From the NCBI RefSeq assembly GCF_014649875.1, contig NZ_BMTW01000027.1, positions 1 to 32,936 on the forward strand: a stretch of DNA of 32,936 nt, written 5' to 3'. This DNA is from Streptomyces rubiginosohelvolus (GTDB taxonomy: Bacteria > Actinomycetota > Actinomycetes > Streptomycetales > Streptomycetaceae). The position numbers and the translations under genes are program-made. The notes below the pieces were generated by a model. The model saw only the letters and a list, made by a program, of their open reading frames with translations, was not told where the DNA came from and did no database searches. This document shows positions 30,920 to 32,936 of this stretch, piece after piece; the first letter of the stretch is position 1; every line of letters begins with the position of its first letter.

Positions 30920-32108
30920 GCCCGCCACCGTATCGGGCGGTCTCCGGCCCGAACGCGCGGGCATACACCAGCGTCGCCAGCACCAGAACCATCGGTACGA
31001 GCATGGCCCCGCGGTAACTCCACGCATCCCCCAGAGCCCCCACGAGCGGCGAACCGACCAAGAACCCCACATAGTTGAAGATATTCAACCGGGCCACGGC
31101 AGCGTCGCTGTTCCCCGGGAACATCCGCCCGGCGGCGGCGAAGGTCTGCGGCACGATCACGCAGAGCCCGAACCCCAGCATCGTGAACCCGAGCATCCCC
31201 ACCCAGGCCCCGGGCGCCACCGCCACGACCGCGAACCCGCCGGCCGCCAGCAGACTCCCGCCCCGCACCACGGCGACCGCCCCGAACCGCCGCACCCCGA
31301 GGTCCCCCACGGCCCGCCCCAACAGGGTCGTCACCATGTAGAGGTTGTACGGGACGGTCGCGAGCTGCTCCGAACTGCCCAGCACGTCCTGGAGGTACTT
31401 GGCACTCCAGTTGGAGACGGTCGAGTCCCCGATGTACGCGAAGGTCATGATCAGGCAGAGCGGCAGCAGCAGCTTGAACGAGAGCGCCCCGCCCGCACCG
31501 GCTCCGGCACCGGCCTCCGTGCCGTCCGGGCGCTTCCCCTCCGCGCCCTTCCCTTCCGTGTACCACCGGCTCCCGGTCAGCGCGACGGGCAGCAGCACAG
31601 CCACGACGGGCAGGTACGACGCGAGCAACGACAGCTCCCACCGCGCCCCGGCCCAGGCCAGGGAGGCCCCCGCGATCCCGCCGAGGCTGTAGGCGGCGTG
31701 AAAGCCGGTCATGATGCTGCGCCCGTAGGCGCGTTGAAGGCTGACGCCCAGCATGTTCATGGAGGCGTCGAGCGCCCCGACGGCCAGCCCGAACACCCCG
31801 AGGGCGACGGCGACGTGCCACATCTCCCGCCCGGCGCCCACCCCGAGCAGAGCGAGGAGGACGAGGGGCTGGGCCCACCGCAGGACGACGCTCGGCCGCA
31901 CCCGCGCGACCACCTTCTCGGTGGCCACGCTGCCGGCCCCCGCCAGGATCGGGACAGCGGCGAGGAAGACGGGCAGCAGCCCGTCGGATATCCCGTACTG
32001 GTCCTGGATGGCGGGGATACGCGTCACCAGAAGAGCGAAAGCCACGCCTTGAACACCGAAGCTCAGCCCCAGGGAGGCCCTGCCGTGCCGCAAGCCCGCA
32101 TCAGTCAT
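30888..32108 (-). CDS. Major facilitator superfamily transporter
   Basis: This 406-residue integral membrane protein has 11-12 predicted helices, for example GLLPVFLAAVPILAGAGSVA, LVLLALLGVGAGREMW, LLASYLPVVAVLLPVAL and GMLGFTMLGFGLCVIVPQTF. The central cytoplasmic loop (about 185-215) is Gly/Ala/Glu-rich. It resembles the fucose-permease/YbjJ-like drug/sugar exporter group of the MFS, but the substrate is not assignable. Its stop lies 32 nt inside the AcuC-like gene. The ATG at 32108 is 7 nt after TACGCT (32121-32116), and two overlapping perfect palindromes cover the promoter, so transcription is probably repressor-controlled. No regulator gene adjoins it in the window. Confidence 0.9.
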   Translation of the reverse strand: MTDAGLRHGRASLGLSFGVQGVAFALLVTRIPAIQDQYGISDGLLPVFLAAVPILAGAGSVATEKVVARVRPSVVLRWAQPLVLLALLGVGAGREMWHVAVALGVFGLAVGALDASMNMLGVSLQRAYGRSIMTGFHAAYSLGGIAGASLAWAGARWELSLLASYLPVVAVLLPVALTGSRWYTEGKGAEGKRPDGTEAGAGAGAGGALSFKLLLPLCLIMTFAYIGDSTVSNWSAKYLQDVLGSSEQLATVPYNLYMVTTLLGRAVGDLGVRRFGAVAVVRGGSLLAAGGFAVVAVAPGAWVGMLGFTMLGFGLCVIVPQTFAAAGRMFPGNSDAAVARLNIFNYVGFLVGSPLVGALGDAWSYRGAMLVPMVLVLATLVYARAFGPETARYGGGHERPRTADVG

Positions 32109-32118
32109 GGCCGCGAGC

Positions 32119-32145
32119 GTAGAGCCAGGCTCTACCCATGGGTAG
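32119..32145. promoter_or_regulatory. Overlapping palindromes in the MFS promoter (candidate repressor operator)
   Basis: GTAGAGCC-A-GGCTCTAC (32119-32135) and CTACCCATGGGTAG (32132-32145) are both perfect and share CTAC. They cover the region from about -10 to -35 of the leaderless-type MFS promoter. The GTAG/CTAC half-site recurs with regular spacing, as in TetR/MarR-type operators. Confidence 0.7.
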
Positions 32146-32194
32146 ATGGATCAGCCGAGCAGTTTCCGGACGGGCGATGTCCGGAGGAGGGGCT

Positions 32195-32839
32195 TCAGGC
32201 GAGCAGTTGGGGCAGCTGGGCCATGTCCGAGAAGTGCCCGGTCACTCCGACGAGCCGGTCGGCGGGCACCATCGAGGTGAACCCGTACACGTCCATCCCG
32301 GCCGCCCGCGCCGCTTCGACCCCGAGCGGGCTGTCCTCGATGACGACGCACCGCTCGGGCGCGACGCCCATGCGCTCGGCGGCGTACAGGAACAGGTCCG
32401 GCGCCGGCTTGCCCCGCCCGACATCCTCGGAGCTGAAGATCCACTCTTCCTCGAACCACTGGTCGATCCCCGTCTTGCGGTGCCCGACCCGGATCCGTTC
32501 ATGGCTCCCGGAGGAGGCGACGCAGTAGTCCACCCCGTCCGCGACGAGTTTCCCGAGCAGTTCCTCGGCCCCCTCGACGGCCACCAGCTCCTGCTGGAAA
32601 GCGGCGAACGTACGGGAGCTGAGCGTGGAGTCGAAGTCATCGGGCAGCTTCTGCCCGGTCCTCTCCTCGACGAGGTCGTGAACGCGGTGCACGGCGGACC
32701 CCATGTAGTCGCGGAGCGATTCCTCGTACGAGGTGGGGTGACCGAGCTCGGTCAGGTAGCCGGAGAGGACGGTGTTGGCGAGCGGCTCGCTGTCGACGAG
32801 CACACCGTCGTTGTCGAAGATGACCAGTTCATAGCGCAT
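32195..32839 (-). CDS. HAD-superfamily IA hydrolase (beta-phosphoglucomutase-like)
   Basis: This 214-residue cytoplasmic phosphatase or mutase has HAD motif I VIFDNDGVLVDSE (D9, D11), motif II VASSGS, motif III GRGKPAPDLFL with the catalytic Lys, and motif IV CVVIEDSPLGVEAARAAGM. The helical cap between residues 18 and 85 is of the C1 type found in beta-phosphoglucomutase and sugar-phosphate phosphatases. The substrate is unknown. The ATG at 32839 follows TAGGGT (32851-32846) by 6 nt, suggesting leaderless transcription. The corresponding -35 would fall inside the terminator of the upstream rRNA operon. Confidence 0.92.
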   Translation of the reverse strand: MRYELVIFDNDGVLVDSEPLANTVLSGYLTELGHPTSYEESLRDYMGSAVHRVHDLVEERTGQKLPDDFDSTLSSRTFAAFQQELVAVEGAEELLGKLVADGVDYCVASSGSHERIRVGHRKTGIDQWFEEEWIFSSEDVGRGKPAPDLFLYAAERMGVAPERCVVIEDSPLGVEAARAAGMDVYGFTSMVPADRLVGVTGHFSDMAQLPQLLA

Positions 32840-32867
32840 GGTCCGACCCTAGACGTTCAGAACGCAG

Positions 32868-32899
32868 AAAAGCCCCGTGCCACAAGGGCACGGGGCTTT
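32868..32899 (-). terminator. rRNA operon terminator
   Basis: A perfect 13-bp stem (32869-32881 with 32887-32899) with a 5-nt loop is followed on the minus strand by TTTTCTGCG. It lies 12 nt after the 3' end of the 5S rRNA. Confidence 0.92.
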
Positions 32900-32910
32900 C
32901 CCACAAAGAT

Positions 32911-32936
32911 TGTTCGGCGGCGTCCTACTCTCCCAC
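32911..32936 (-). rRNA. rrf: 5S ribosomal RNA, 3' end (partial)
   Basis: On the minus strand the last 26 bases read GTGGGAGAGTAGGACGCCGC and continue CGAACA, the conserved 3' end of actinobacterial 5S rRNA. The rest of the gene and the rRNA operon lie beyond the right edge of the window. Confidence 0.92.

Noticed and set aside
1..32936. CRISPR array, insertion sequence, prophage or tRNA
   Set aside because: I saw no regularly spaced repeats, transposase-like frames, target-site duplications or tRNA cloverleaf with a TTCRA loop.

Overview
This 32.9-kb window is chromosomal DNA of a Streptomyces or very close relative. The GC content is very high, GTG/TTG starts are common, and TTA codons are almost absent. 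It carries the developmental sigma factor BldN with its anti-sigma factor RsbN, and the NADH/NAD+ sensor Rex heading an overlapping hemA-hemC-hemD operon. I saw no insertion sequence, phage gene, CRISPR array or tRNA; it reads as core chromosome with small lineage-variable stretches.

Left part (1-6.8 kb): the 3' end of a Gln/Pro-rich protein of the DUF2637 type, then class I lysyl-tRNA synthetase (lysS, minus) divergent from arginyl-tRNA synthetase (argS, plus), each closed by a long hairpin terminator. Next on the minus strand come an ABM-fold monooxygenase with a TTA codon near its start, a GvpU-like protein and a phospholipase D-type enzyme.

Variable part (7-15.4 kb): a MerR/TipA-type regulator overlapping a VOC-fold gene behind a textbook MerR operator; a membrane-anchored XRE protein divergent from a DUF4232 lipoprotein; a RibD/DHFR-like reductase; a NIPSNAP protein; and a plus-strand trio (DUF4253, a 685-residue unknown helical protein, a HEAT-like protein).

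Core part (15.4-28.8 kb): hemB and rex-hemA-hemC-hemD (minus) make tetrapyrroles from glutamyl-tRNA to uroporphyrinogen III under Rex control; a glutaredoxin-like gene and a SerB-type HAD phosphatase follow. bldN and rsbN sit inside this block, then come a lysophospholipid acyltransferase, an SDR-fold protein, the tiny ribosomal protein bS22 and an excisionase-type DNA-binding protein. From memory, most of this block is syntenic with the Mycobacterium tuberculosis Rv0500A-Rv0512 region, so bldN-rsbN looks like a developmental insertion into an ancient actinobacterial neighbourhood.

Right part (28.8-32.9 kb): a phosphatase-like protein, an AcuC/HDAC-family deacetylase, an MFS transporter, a beta-phosphoglucomutase-type HAD hydrolase, and at the extreme edge the 3' end of a 5S rRNA on the minus strand with its terminator. 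Across the window at least eight genes have a TANNNT hexamer exactly 6-7 nt before the ATG, the signature of leaderless transcription.
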